A stretch of 64,000 nucleotides of DNA from an uncultured Eubacteriales bacterium (lineage in GTDB: Bacteria; Bacillota; Clostridia; Christensenellales; Borkfalkiaceae), in NCBI GenBank assembly GCA_905207235.1, contig CAJLKN010000001.1, forward strand, positions 62,001-126,000. Reading direction: 5' to 3'. Every line of letters starts with the position of its first letter. Position 1 is the stretch's first letter. Under the pieces are notes generated by a model. The model ran no database searches and was not told the origin of the DNA. It saw only the letters and a program-made list of their open reading frames with translations. Positions 7,133 to 16,450 of the stretch are shown in pieces. The translations under genes were made by a program, and so were the position numbers.

Positions 7133-8056
7133 TCAAATTTCTTTGACAATTAATCCCGAAAGTATTTCTTCGTACTTATCTTTTGTGAATGATATGCTGT
7201 CGGGAAGGGTTACTGCCGCTGTTCCCGCCGCCACGCCGCAACTGAGAATTTCGGGAAGGCGCGCCCCTGACACGAGCGCTTTCGTCGCCGCCGCGACCAT
7301 GCCGTCGCCCGCGCCGACGGTAGAATTCATTGCTACATTGTTAGATTTGCAATAATAGCTTTTATTGCCGTCGGTAATTATCGCGCCGTGTTTTCCGAGC
7401 GACAAAAGCACAATTTTTGCGCCCATTTCAACGAGCTTTTTCGCGCCTTCTAGCGCGCCCGCCCTGTTCTTAATTCTTATTCCGAGCGTGCGCTGCAATT
7501 CCTCGACATTGGGCTTTACGAGATCGACCCCGCACCTGAGCGCCTGAAGCAACCTGTCGCCCTCGCTATCGACGACTTTGACAACGTTTTCGGGAACGGC
7601 GAATAAAATTCTGGAATAATAATCGGCCGTCATGCCCTTTGCCAGCCCTCCTGCGACGACCACCGCCTCGCAACCGCGGGCAAATTCGGATATAAGCGTT
7701 ATAAGATCGTCCTGCTTCTGCTTGGTAACCTCGGGCGAAACGTCGTCAATTTCCGTCAGCATAGATTTTTCGTCTATGAATTTGTAATTTTCGCGCACCC
7801 TGCCCTTGCTCCAGACAAATTTGTACGCGATACCCTCGCGGTGGAGCTCCTGTTCGAAAAGTCTGCCGTTATCTTCGTACATAAAGCCCGTTATAAAAGT
7901 CTGCACTCCGAGGCGGGCGAGACCGACGGCAACATTTATGCTTTTTCCCGTAAAAAATGTGTTTTTATTGATAATCTTGTGCGTCATTCCCACAGTAAGC
8001 GAATCGACTTCGATATTGACGTCGATGCACGGACTGAGACATACCGTTAAAATCAT
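7133..8056 (-). CDS. 1-phosphofructokinase-family hexose-phosphate kinase
   Basis: 307 residues of the PfkB/ribokinase fold. Near the N-terminus TVCLSPCIDVNIEVD fits the FruK/LacC pattern, followed by FTGKSINVAVGLARLG. The anion hole and catalytic base are in NSTVGAGDGM near residue 250. Family members phosphorylate fructose-1-phosphate or tagatose-6-phosphate at the other end of the sugar, giving a bisphosphate that enters glycolysis. It follows pfkA with a hairpin between. No PTS or DeoR gene is adjacent, so fructose use is not supported by context and LacC-type activity remains possible. Confidence 0.85.
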   Translation of the reverse strand: MILTVCLSPCIDVNIEVDSLTVGMTHKIINKNTFFTGKSINVAVGLARLGVQTFITGFMYEDNGRLFEQELHREGIAYKFVWSKGRVRENYKFIDEKSMLTEIDDVSPEVTKQKQDDLITLISEFARGCEAVVVAGGLAKGMTADYYSRILFAVPENVVKVVDSEGDRLLQALRCGVDLVKPNVEELQRTLGIRIKNRAGALEGAKKLVEMGAKIVLLSLGKHGAIITDGNKSYYCKSNNVAMNSTVGAGDGMVAAATKALVSGARLPEILSCGVAAGTAAVTLPDSISFTKDKYEEILSGLIVKEI

Positions 8057-8087
8057 TTATAACCCCTTGAAATTTTAAGACATAATT

Positions 8088-8111
8088 AAAGCCGCTTGAA
8101 AAAGCGGCTTT
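8088..8111. terminator. hairpin between pfkA and the FruK-type gene
   Basis: AAAGCCGCTT and AAGCGGCTTT form a 10-bp stem with a 4-base loop. The T-run beyond the stem is short, so partial termination or transcript processing between the genes is likely. Confidence 0.7.
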
Positions 8112-8119
8112 AGTAAAAT

Positions 8120-9082
8120 TCACATCGAAATCATCTGAAGCGTTTCGTATAATTCGTAATTGAATTTCTTTTTCATGCTTACCGCTTCGATTATATCCAT
8201 GTCGATTATTTCATTCTTATGAATGCCGACAACCCTGTTTCCGACGCCTTCGTTGAGCAGTCTTACCGCCTTGTTACCGAACTGCGCCGCAAGCATTCTG
8301 TCTGCCATCGAAGGCGAACCGCCGCGCTGAATATGACCGATTGTAGTGGGACGAACAGAGTAAGTAGTTACAGACTGAAGCTGTTTTGCAAACTCTTCGG
8401 CGGTGCAAACGCCCTCGGCAACGACAACGATGTTAGAATGTTTGCCGTTTGCGCGCGAACGGTTAATGCGCATAACTATGTCGTCGAGGTCGAATACAAC
8501 TTCGGGAACGACTATAATTTCGGCGCCTGACGCAATGCCGGCATAGAGAGCTATGTCGCCGCAGCGCCTGCCCATAACTTCCACGACCGAAATACGTTCG
8601 TGGGACGTCATGGTGTCGCGCAGTTTATTTATTACGTCGATACACGTATTTACCGCCGTATCGAAACCGAGCGTATAATCGGTATATTCAAGGTCGTTAT
8701 CGATGGTGCCGGGAATACCTATAGTAGGAATTCCGTATTCTTCCGAAAGGCACTTTGCGCCCCTGAAAGAACCGTCGCCGCCGATGACGACAAGCCCTTC
8801 TATTCCGCGGGTTTCTAGCGTCTTTACAGCTTTTTTCTGACCCTCTTTGGTCAGCATTTCAAGGCAACGCGCCGTGCGGAGCTTTGTTCCGCCCCTCTGA
8901 ACTATATCGGACACAGAACGCATTTCCATGGGTATCATTTCGTCATCGATAAGTCCCTGATAGCCGCGCTCAATGCCGTAAACTTCCATGCCGTAATAGA
9001 GCGCCGTGCGCACTACCGACCTTATGCAGGCATTCATTCCGGGAGCATCGCCGCCGCTGGTAAGCAAGCCTATTCTCTTCAT
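8120..9082 (-). CDS. pfkA: ATP-dependent 6-phosphofructokinase
   Basis: 320 residues, full length for bacterial PfkA. Visible: LTSGGDAPGMN at the N-terminus, VIGGDGSF near residue 100 (glycine after GGD favours ATP over pyrophosphate), catalytic PGTIDND near 125, and VMGRRCGDIALYAG near 170. It converts fructose-6-phosphate to fructose-1,6-bisphosphate in the cytoplasm and is the committed glycolytic step. GGAGGG precedes the ATG. It has its own promoter downstream of dnaE. Pyruvate kinase, often next in clostridia, is replaced here by a second phosphofructokinase-type gene. Confidence 0.97.
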   Translation of the reverse strand: MKRIGLLTSGGDAPGMNACIRSVVRTALYYGMEVYGIERGYQGLIDDEMIPMEMRSVSDIVQRGGTKLRTARCLEMLTKEGQKKAVKTLETRGIEGLVVIGGDGSFRGAKCLSEEYGIPTIGIPGTIDNDLEYTDYTLGFDTAVNTCIDVINKLRDTMTSHERISVVEVMGRRCGDIALYAGIASGAEIIVVPEVVFDLDDIVMRINRSRANGKHSNIVVVAEGVCTAEEFAKQLQSVTTYSVRPTTIGHIQRGGSPSMADRMLAAQFGNKAVRLLNEGVGNRVVGIHKNEIIDMDIIEAVSMKKKFNYELYETLQMISM

Positions 9083-9176
9083 AACAGAATCCCTCCGTAA
9101 TTAAGCCGCCGCGCGCGGCACAAAAACCGCTTGCCCCCTTACAACGCAACGACTCCTTCCATCATTTCCATTTTAT

Positions 9177-9205
9177 ATTATAGCAGAATAAATTTATATT
9201 TACAA
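9177..9205 (-). promoter_or_regulatory. promoter of pfkA
   Basis: TTGTAA (9205-9200), 17 bases, TATAAT (9182-9177). The leader of about 85 bases carries the palindrome GCCGCGCGCGGC and a possible ten-codon reading frame; neither has a known role. Confidence 0.7.
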
Positions 9206-9225
9206 CAATTTTAAGCAATTATTTT

Positions 9226-12200
9226 TTATTCGACGTATTTGATATCCTTTTCGAAAATGAAAGATGAAAGCTCGGCGAGCAGACCGCGGCAGTAATTCAC
9301 GCCGCCCGGCAATTTATACTTTTTGCCTCCCCTCAATATCGCGCATACCGTATCTCCCTCATAATTGGAAAGCATTGAAAGCATTTCGTCGAAATCAATG
9401 TCGGAAAGCGCCGTCGCGTTCAGCCAGAGAACGGGCTGCTTTTTCTTTTCGGCAACTTTTGTCGCTGCGGGTTTGCCGCCGAAAGCCTCCGTATCGAATT
9501 CTTTTATATCATCAATTATGACGGAGGGTTCCTTTCCTCCGACTAAGTCAAGTTTTCCTTTAAGAGTAATAATTTTGTCGTTGGCGACCGACGCCTTTAC
9601 GCGCTCGTAGATAGCGGGGAATGCTACGCATTCGACAGAGCCATATACGTCCTCGACGGTTATGAACGCCATGAAAGCGCCCGTGCGCTTTGTAGTCGTG
9701 CGCCTGTAAGCCGAAATTATGCCGCCCATTTCAACAGTCATGCCGTCCTGAACGGAGTTATAAGTTCTGTTGCCGTCCTCGTCTTCCATATAGTCGTCCA
9801 ACATCGAGCAGTTGAAAGGCATATCTTTGAACGCGGACATATATTTTTCGAAGGGATGCCCGCTTACGTAAACGCCGAGAACCTGTTTTTCCTTGGATAG
9901 CTTTTCCATCACGTCGTATTCGGGAATGTCGGGATAATCTGCCTGAAGGCTCTCTTCCTGAATGAATTCGCCGAAAAGCGACATCTGTGCGCTGTTTTTC
10001 TGCTTGTTTATGCCTGTTGCTCTGGAATAAAGCTCGTCATAGACGGCAAACAGCCTCGAACGGGCGATACCCATCGCGTCGAAAGCGCCGGCGAGAATGA
10101 GCCCCTCTATTATGCGCTTGTTGACGAAGGGAGCGCACCTTAAAACAAAGTCGGGAAAATCTTTGAAAAGTCCGTTCTTCGTTCTTTCGGCTATGACGTC
10201 GTCGATAGCGCTCTGTCCCGTGCCTTTGAGGGCGGAAAGTCCGAACCTAACGCCGTCGTCCTCTACCGAAAACACCGTCTTGGACTTATTTATGTCGGGA
10301 GGCAACACTTTCATTCCCTTATCTTTGAGGTAAAGGACATATTTTGTTATCTCGTCGATTTTATTAAGTCTGTTATTGAGAAGCGCGCAGATAAATTCTT
10401 TGCAGTAGTATTTTTTGAGCCAGGCAGTCTGATAAGCGAGAGTTGCGTAAGCCGCCGCGTGCGATTTGTTGAATGCGTAGGACGCGAAGCCCTCCATGTC
10501 GGCAAAAATTTTTGCCGCCGTATCGGCAGAAATGCCGTTCTTTACGCAACCGACGATAGTCGAACCGTTTGTATCGCTTATGCCGCCGTTGATGAATTTA
10601 TCCTTCTGCGCCATAAGGGTCTTTTTATCTTTTTTACCCATCGCGCGGCGCACGAGGTCTGCTTCGCCGAGGGAGAAGCCTGCAAGGTACTGGAAAATCT
10701 GCATGACCTGTTCCTGATAAACGGGTATGCCGTAGGTAACTTTTAGTATCTTTTCTTCCTCGGGAGTATCGTATGTTATGGGCGCGAGCCCGTGTTTGCG
10801 GTTGCAGAAGTCGTCTATGAACCTCATGGGACCGGGGCGGTACAAAGATACACCCGCTATGAGGTCTTCGAGACAGTCGGGTTTGAGCTGGCGCATGAAC
10901 TTTTTCATGCCGCCCGCTTCGAGCTGGAACACGCCGTCGGTATCGCCTTCGGAAATGAGCGAGTATGCGCCCGCGTCCGTATAACCGATTTTATTGAAAT
11001 CGACCTTTACTCCGTGATTTTCTTCGATATAATCGACGCATTTTTTGATATCGGTCAGAGTAACGAGCGCAAGGAAGTCCATTTTGAGCATTCCGAGCGC
11101 TTCTATCTCCTTTGCGACGAACTGCGTGGTAATATCCTCGCCGTTCCTCGAAAGAGGTACGTTGTCGGCAATCTTTTTGCGGCAGATAACTACGCCCGCG
11201 GCGTGCATGCCCGTCTGTCGGGGCATGCCCTCTATCTGCATAGCCATGTCTATGACTTTGCGCAAAGTTGCGTCCGTTTCATAAATTTCGCAGAATTCCG
11301 AATTTCTTGCCGCTTTGAGGTCATTCAGCTTGCCCTCCGCGTCAGCGCGCTTGTCGGGGTCGGTTTCCGCCTCCATTTTAGCTCTGGCATCTTCAATTCT
11401 CTTGCCAAGAAGGTCGCCAATCGAGGTCTTGCCGTCCATTATTTTGGTCAGCTTGTCCGTTTCGGAATAGGGAACGCGCATAACTCTGCCGACGTCCTTT
11501 ATGGAGTTTTTTGCCGCCATCGTGCCGAAAGTTACTATCTGACACACGTTTTCGGGATGATATTTCTGCCTTACGTACTCTATCGTTTCGCTTCTTCTGT
11601 CCGTGCAGAAGTCTATATCGAAGTCGGGCATAGACACGCGGTCGGGGTTCAAGAAACGCTCGAAGAGCAAATCGTACTGCAAAGGCTCGACGTCGGTTAT
11701 GCCTATCGCATAGGCGACGATGGAGCTTACGCCCGAGCCGCGCCCGGGACCTACGGGTATTCCGTTTGCCTTGGACCAGTTTATGAAGTCCCAGACAATG
11801 AGGTAATATTCCGCATAGCCCATGTTTATTATAACATTGAGTTCGTAATCGGCGCGCTCGCGCTCCCTCTTCGTAACCGTGCCGTACCTTCTTACGAGAC
11901 CTTCGTCGGTAAGTTTGCGAAGGTAATCGGGGGGCGTTGAGCCGTCGGGCGGAGTATAGCCGGGGATGAGCGTGTTGTCTCTTATGGGGTAACCCTTTTT
12001 ATCGAGGTTGAAAGCTGGTTCAGTAACCTTGTCAGCTATGACGCGTGTGTTCGTTATGGCCTGAGGATACGCCGAAAACAGCTTTGCCATTTCGTCGCCC
12101 GATTTGAAATAAAATTCGTTGGTATCGAATTTCATTCGCTTGGGGTCGTCCAGCGTTTTTTTCATCTGGATGCACATAAGTACATCCTGCATTTCCGCGC

Positions 12201-12825
12201 CCTCTTTGGTTATATAGTGCACATCGTTTGTCGCCACTATTTCGACGCCGACTTTTTCGGCGAGCGAAACCAACAGGGGCAGAACGCGCTTTTCTTCGGG
12301 AATTCCGTGGTCCTGAATTTCTATATAAAAATCGTCGCCGAAGACCTCTTTGAGATAGAGCGCGAGCTCCTCCGCCCCCTTATCGTCCCCCGCGAGCAAT
12401 TTTTTGGGAATTCCGCCCGCGAGGCAGGCGGAAAGGCAGATTACGCCCTCGGAATGTTCTTTCAGAACCTTGTAGTCAATCTTCGGCTTGTAATAAAAAC
12501 CGTCAACGAACGCCATGGAGTCCAGCTGAACGAGATTTTTATATCCCGCCTTATTCTTTGCAAGCAGAATGAGGTGATCGGCGGTATTGGACGTCTTGTC
12601 GTTCATGTCGCGCGTTACGTAAAATTCACAGCCGATTATGTATTTTATGCCCGCAATGGCGGCTTTTTCGGCAAAATGAAGAGTGCCGTACATATTGCCG
12701 TGGTCGGTGATACATACGGTGTCCACGCCGTTTTTCTTGCAGTAATCTATAAGATTGTCAATCTTGCACGCTCCGTCCAGAAGGGAATATTCGGTATGAA
12801 GGTGCAAATGTACGAAATCAGTCAT
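9226..12825 (-). CDS. dnaE: DNA polymerase III alpha subunit (DnaE)
   Basis: 1199 residues. The N-terminal PHP domain begins FVHLHLHTEYSLLDGA. The polymerase core shows GPGRGSGVSSIVAYAIG near 365 and the metal-binding PDFDIDFCTDRR near 405. Tandem helix-hairpin-helix and OB-fold regions follow (MTVEMGGIISAYRR near 1050). It is DnaE-type rather than PolC because no exonuclease is inserted in the PHP domain. It synthesises DNA at the fork, in such bacteria usually beside PolC. AAGGAAG precedes the ATG. It follows whiA by 19 bases, a conserved clostridial order. Confidence 0.96.
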   Translation of the reverse strand: MTDFVHLHLHTEYSLLDGACKIDNLIDYCKKNGVDTVCITDHGNMYGTLHFAEKAAIAGIKYIIGCEFYVTRDMNDKTSNTADHLILLAKNKAGYKNLVQLDSMAFVDGFYYKPKIDYKVLKEHSEGVICLSACLAGGIPKKLLAGDDKGAEELALYLKEVFGDDFYIEIQDHGIPEEKRVLPLLVSLAEKVGVEIVATNDVHYITKEGAEMQDVLMCIQMKKTLDDPKRMKFDTNEFYFKSGDEMAKLFSAYPQAITNTRVIADKVTEPAFNLDKKGYPIRDNTLIPGYTPPDGSTPPDYLRKLTDEGLVRRYGTVTKRERERADYELNVIINMGYAEYYLIVWDFINWSKANGIPVGPGRGSGVSSIVAYAIGITDVEPLQYDLLFERFLNPDRVSMPDFDIDFCTDRRSETIEYVRQKYHPENVCQIVTFGTMAAKNSIKDVGRVMRVPYSETDKLTKIMDGKTSIGDLLGKRIEDARAKMEAETDPDKRADAEGKLNDLKAARNSEFCEIYETDATLRKVIDMAMQIEGMPRQTGMHAAGVVICRKKIADNVPLSRNGEDITTQFVAKEIEALGMLKMDFLALVTLTDIKKCVDYIEENHGVKVDFNKIGYTDAGAYSLISEGDTDGVFQLEAGGMKKFMRQLKPDCLEDLIAGVSLYRPGPMRFIDDFCNRKHGLAPITYDTPEEEKILKVTYGIPVYQEQVMQIFQYLAGFSLGEADLVRRAMGKKDKKTLMAQKDKFINGGISDTNGSTIVGCVKNGISADTAAKIFADMEGFASYAFNKSHAAAYATLAYQTAWLKKYYCKEFICALLNNRLNKIDEITKYVLYLKDKGMKVLPPDINKSKTVFSVEDDGVRFGLSALKGTGQSAIDDVIAERTKNGLFKDFPDFVLRCAPFVNKRIIEGLILAGAFDAMGIARSRLFAVYDELYSRATGINKQKNSAQMSLFGEFIQEESLQADYPDIPEYDVMEKLSKEKQVLGVYVSGHPFEKYMSAFKDMPFNCSMLDDYMEDEDGNRTYNSVQDGMTVEMGGIISAYRRTTTKRTGAFMAFITVEDVYGSVECVAFPAIYERVKASVANDKIITLKGKLDLVGGKEPSVIIDDIKEFDTEAFGGKPAATKVAEKKKQPVLWLNATALSDIDFDEMLSMLSNYEGDTVCAILRGGKKYKLPGGVNYCRGLLAELSSFIFEKDIKYVE

Positions 12826-12844
12826 ATTTCTTCCTTATCTCAGT

Positions 12845-13795
12845 TCAGGACAGCTGTTCTGCTATCTCGGCTATCTTTCTCATGCGGTGATTTATACAGC
12901 TTTTTGTAATATTGAGCCTGTCGGCGAGCTCCTGCATAGAGGCGTTGGGGTCGGCGAGGCGAGCCTCCGCCGCTTCAAACAGTTTTTCGTTGAGCTTTTT
13001 AAGCCCTATCGTCTGCCTTATCGTTTCAATCGCGCGTATCTGCGAAACCGAAGCCCGCACGGCTTTATCTATGTTGGAAACCGAACAGTTGCTCACCCTG
13101 TTGTCGTTATTCGTCCTGTCCTTGAGCTCAACTATTTTGTTGAGCTTTTCAAGGCTGTCGGATACGGACATCTCGTTGAGGATATCGGAAATTACTTCCT
13201 TGCTCTTGACATAGACCACAGCGCTGTCCTTGCGAGCGACGAGTTTTGCAAGTATGTCGAGCGAGCACAAAAGATCGCAGAAATCGCCAGCAGTATTTCT
13301 ATTAGAGAAAACCACTTCGAAATGATATCCAGTGCGACTGTAACTGCCCTCGTCGGGAATTGTACAGCTTCCGCCGCCAAGAAAAGCGCCTTTGAGATAT
13401 GCGGACATGCAACAAGCCGACGACACAAGGCTGTCATCTATTCCGAAAGTTAATGAAACGCCGTCCGAATTGACTTTTAAAATCTTAAGGTCAGACAAAA
13501 GTTTTGTCGTTGACGCATCCACGCAGGCAAAAGTCAGCTTGTCCCTGCCGGAAAATTTATCGAATTCCACACCGACGCGGGCGGTGGTTACTCCGAAATG
13601 GTTTTCGAGCATTTCGCACAGAAATTCCGCAGTACGCTCGTTTTCGGTTATTATTTCAAACCCGTAGTTTCCTCCGCGCGAAATAATGCTGCCGCTTGTG
13701 CGTATGAACGCCGAAAGAAAAGCCTTTCTGCAACAATCTTTTTCTATTCCGTTTTCTATAATTTCATTTTTTATCTGCTCGGTGAAGTTTGACAT
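12845..13795 (-). CDS. whiA: WhiA-family DNA-binding regulator
   Basis: 316 residues from ATG 13795, four bases after the PHP gene's stop; longer upstream starts would run into that gene. The N-terminal ~200 residues look like the degenerate LAGLIDADG homing-endonuclease fold (AFLSAFIRTSGSI, SAYLKGAFLGGGSC). The C-terminus has a helix-turn-helix, MQELADRLNITKSCINHR (about 280-300). WhiA binds DNA and is tied to chromosome segregation and division in Firmicutes and to sporulation in actinobacteria. Usual neighbours RapZ and YvcK are absent upstream. Confidence 0.93.
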   Translation of the reverse strand: MSNFTEQIKNEIIENGIEKDCCRKAFLSAFIRTSGSIISRGGNYGFEIITENERTAEFLCEMLENHFGVTTARVGVEFDKFSGRDKLTFACVDASTTKLLSDLKILKVNSDGVSLTFGIDDSLVSSACCMSAYLKGAFLGGGSCTIPDEGSYSRTGYHFEVVFSNRNTAGDFCDLLCSLDILAKLVARKDSAVVYVKSKEVISDILNEMSVSDSLEKLNKIVELKDRTNNDNRVSNCSVSNIDKAVRASVSQIRAIETIRQTIGLKKLNEKLFEAAEARLADPNASMQELADRLNITKSCINHRMRKIAEIAEQLS

Positions 13796-13799
13796 GCAA

Positions 13800-14576
13800 T
13801 CATAAATTCCTGATTTTATACTCGGTAAAGCGGAAAGAAGGCAATCTTCCGTCGATGTTATCAATCTGTTCGTAAGGCACGCTCGCCTGCGAAAGCAACT
13901 GCTCGGCTATGAGCGTATCCCCCACTCTGTCGACAGAATGAGCATCGGAATCGATGACAAACCTCACGCCAGTCGATGCCATCAGATTAAGTTCCTCGGC
14001 GGAAACATGCCGCTTTTTTGTATTTATCTCTATATAAGTTCCGTAATCGGCGCAAACGGAGGCAACTTCTTTAAGGTCGCAAAAGCACTTGTAATTGATA
14101 TGCGTAAGAATGTCAACGGGGTTATTTTTTACAGCCTCCACATATGCGCGCGTGGTATTTTTTATTATCTGCTCCGAAGGCTTTCTGCCCGATTTGTAAG
14201 CGAGATAATTTTTCAGCATAATGTTATAAGCGTCGGATAAGGACGCGTATCTTAAAACTTCGTGAATGCCGCAAAGATAGATGTCGAAAAATTCGAGGTC
14301 GCTATCCTTCATGTCCGTGCGCCCGTCGAGAGATATAAGATTGCTCTCCATGCCCATGTAAATTTTAATTCCTGTTGCCGCCTGGGCCTCGTCGATTTCT
14401 TTGCGAAGGGCAGGCAGTTTTTTGCGCCTCAGACCGAACAGAAGATGGTTGAAACCGTGGTCGGTTATGGCGAGCTCTTTAAGCCCCTTGTTTTTTGCCG
14501 CGGCGGCGTTTTCGAGCACGGTATTTTTGCCGTGCGAATAGGGTGTATGGGTATGATAATCAGCCGTTAAAATCAT
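13800..14576 (-). CDS. PHP-domain phosphatase
   Basis: 258 residues. Metal ligands typical of polymerase-and-histidinol-phosphatase domains are visible: DYHTHTPYSHG at the N-terminus, ELAITDHG near 35, MGMESNL near 75, CGIHE near 105, LTHINY near 155 and DSDAHSVDRVG near 215. It resembles the YcdX group of trinuclear-metal phosphatases. The physiological substrate is unknown; histidinol phosphate is only one possibility. It overlaps the end of murB by 17 bases, so translation is coupled. Confidence 0.88.
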   Translation of the reverse strand: MILTADYHTHTPYSHGKNTVLENAAAAKNKGLKELAITDHGFNHLLFGLRRKKLPALRKEIDEAQAATGIKIYMGMESNLISLDGRTDMKDSDLEFFDIYLCGIHEVLRYASLSDAYNIMLKNYLAYKSGRKPSEQIIKNTTRAYVEAVKNNPVDILTHINYKCFCDLKEVASVCADYGTYIEINTKKRHVSAEELNLMASTGVRFVIDSDAHSVDRVGDTLIAEQLLSQASVPYEQIDNIDGRLPSFRFTEYKIRNL

Positions 14577-15528
14577 CGAAATCTCCTATGTAAACAACCT
14601 CTTCTTCAAGCCTTATTCCCGTAGCCGCAAAGACCCTGTCGGAAACAATGCGGATGAGCGTTCTCACCTGTTCGGCGGTTGCGCCGTCGTTGATAATAAA
14701 ATTACAGTGCTTATCTGAAACATGCGCGCCCCCGACGCTCAACCCTGAAAGATTACAATCCTGAATAAGTTTCCCCGCGGAAAGCCCCTCGGGATTTTTG
14801 AACACGCAACCGCAACTTCTGCCCTTCGGATGTCCGCGCCTCAAAGATTTGTAGTAATTTAATCGTTCCTCTGTTTCGGTGCGCGAACTTGTCGAAACTG
14901 ACAAATATGTACCTAAAATAAGGGCATTTATATCACGCATAGTACTATACTTATAGCCAAATTTGCAGTTTTCGTTGCTTAAACTGAAATTTTTTCCGTC
15001 ATACAGGCTAACGGAGACAACGTTTGAAGATATATATCTTCCCCCCGCGCCGCCGTTCATATAAGTAATTCCGCCGATGGTTGCGGGTATGCCGTAAAGG
15101 TATTCAAGACCGCCCAAACCATATTTGAGGCAATAGTTGAGAAGATGGGAGACGGGCGTTCCCGCCGCGCAGAACAGTTGATTTTTGCCTGTGCGCATAA
15201 TCCCCCGAAGGCGTCTGGTACAAAGGACTTCCCCTTTGAAAAAGCCGTCAGAAGCGAGAACGTTCGAACCGTTTGCAAAGATAAAAAAATCGCCCGAGCA
15301 AGCCCTTTCAGTTTTGTCATCGCGCGATAAATTTTTACGCATGGCAAGTTCGTCGTAAACTTTGCGAGCTTCGGGAAAATTGCGGGGAAAATAAGCCTTG
15401 CTTACTCCCCCTCCCAGCCCATAAGTTGTATAGTCTGAAAATCTGAAACCGGGCACGGAGCAACTCTCGTAATCTGCGCCGTCAACGACCTTTTTTATGT
15501 ATTTTATTCCACTCTTATATGATAACAT
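14560..15528 (-). CDS. murB: UDP-N-acetylenolpyruvoylglucosamine reductase
   Basis: 322 residues. It reduces enolpyruvyl-UDP-GlcNAc to UDP-MurNAc with FAD and NADPH in the cytoplasmic stage of peptidoglycan synthesis. FAD-binding motifs are present: TTYGLGG, FANGSNVLASDGFFKG, GIPATIGGITYMNGGAGG. The C-terminal active-site motif reads GRSCGCVFKNPEG, so the usual serine proton donor position (GS-F) is a cysteine. GGAHVSDKHCNFIIN follows. The N-terminal region has an inserted segment (about 65-80). First gene of the murB-PHP-whiA-dnaE series. Confidence 0.94.
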   Translation of the reverse strand: MLSYKSGIKYIKKVVDGADYESCSVPGFRFSDYTTYGLGGGVSKAYFPRNFPEARKVYDELAMRKNLSRDDKTERACSGDFFIFANGSNVLASDGFFKGEVLCTRRLRGIMRTGKNQLFCAAGTPVSHLLNYCLKYGLGGLEYLYGIPATIGGITYMNGGAGGRYISSNVVSVSLYDGKNFSLSNENCKFGYKYSTMRDINALILGTYLSVSTSSRTETEERLNYYKSLRRGHPKGRSCGCVFKNPEGLSAGKLIQDCNLSGLSVGGAHVSDKHCNFIINDGATAEQVRTLIRIVSDRVFAATGIRLEEEVVYIGDFDDFNG

Positions 15529-15547
15529 TTTTACGCCTTTTTTTCAA

Positions 15548-16450
15548 TCACTTTAACAGACTTTTCGCCAAATTTATGTCGCACCCATTCGCGGCATCTT
15601 TCAACCTTTTTATATAATCTTCCCCGACAAAAGTATTCAGTATGTACTGATAATCTGCCGAAGCGACAATCTGCATTGCGCCCGTATAATTTGTAGAGGA
15701 CGATATCATGCCTATTTTATCGAGGTCGTCGTTATGAGAAAGAAGGTAATTTACAAACTTTACCGCGCTGTCGTAATCTTCTCCGTTGCAGAGCACGGAG
15801 ATATTCTGATACAGATCGTTGAACGAAGTTATTGCCTTTACGCTGAAAGTTTCGCCGCGGGTCTGCAACCTGTAAATATCGCGTTGTGTACCGAGCAGAT
15901 ATTTATATTTTCCGCCTATAAGTTTCAGGTATGCCGACGTCGAATTCAGCTTTTCAGCCCCGTTTAACCCTTCAAACATAGCCGCAAGCGCTGACAGATT
16001 GTCTTTACCTTCGTTAATTACTGTATTATGCGCATTGACGTCGGAAAAATCGGCATTATCTCCCAAAGCGAGCAGGCAATAGCCGCCCCTGCACCAACTC
16101 ACAGATTGGAAAGAGGGATTTATGTACTGTTCCAGACCGTAAAACCCCGCAGCATATGAAATAATGTCGGGCAATGTTCCCGCGGACATATTTTTTCTGG
16201 CGGCCTCCGCCGATAATGAAGTAACGCGCACGTAAACAGGCGACCCGTCAAAGCATTCGTCGGCTTTATCCTGCAAATACTGGGCGCGCGAGCCTTTTCC
16301 TCCCTCAAACCCGTCAATCTGCCATAAAGTCAGCACTCGCATGGTATTTTCTTCCTCTCCTTTGCCGACTGAACACATGCACAAAACGGGAGCAATTATA
16401 CATATTGCCGCCATCAGAGCGACTAAAAATATGCGTTTTTTTGCGAACAT
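15548..16450 (-). CDS. putative extracellular solute-binding (lipo)protein
   Basis: 300 residues with an N-terminal signal (KKRIFLVALMAAICIIAPVL) and two cysteines right after it (LCMCS); the lipobox is atypical. The mature part looks like a sugar-type binding protein: MRVLTLWQIDGFEGGKGSRA, then LPDIISYAAGFYGLEQYI, a usual motif of family-1 solute-binding proteins. No permease or ATPase gene is nearby, so a transport partner is unidentified. The ATG has no ribosome binding site and a TATAAT ends two bases before it. It precedes murB by 19 bases. Confidence 0.65.
   Translation of the reverse strand: MFAKKRIFLVALMAAICIIAPVLCMCSVGKGEEENTMRVLTLWQIDGFEGGKGSRAQYLQDKADECFDGSPVYVRVTSLSAEAARKNMSAGTLPDIISYAAGFYGLEQYINPSFQSVSWCRGGYCLLALGDNADFSDVNAHNTVINEGKDNLSALAAMFEGLNGAEKLNSTSAYLKLIGGKYKYLLGTQRDIYRLQTRGETFSVKAITSFNDLYQNISVLCNGEDYDSAVKFVNYLLSHNDDLDKIGMISSSTNYTGAMQIVASADYQYILNTFVGEDYIKRLKDAANGCDINLAKSLLK

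Noticed and set aside
8088..8111. Riboswitch between pfkA and the FruK-type gene
   Set aside because: The gap of 63 bases holds only a simple hairpin with no room for a known aptamer.
10792..11940. A 382-residue plus-strand reading frame
   Set aside because: It is antisense to dnaE and lacks any recognisable domain or ribosome binding site.
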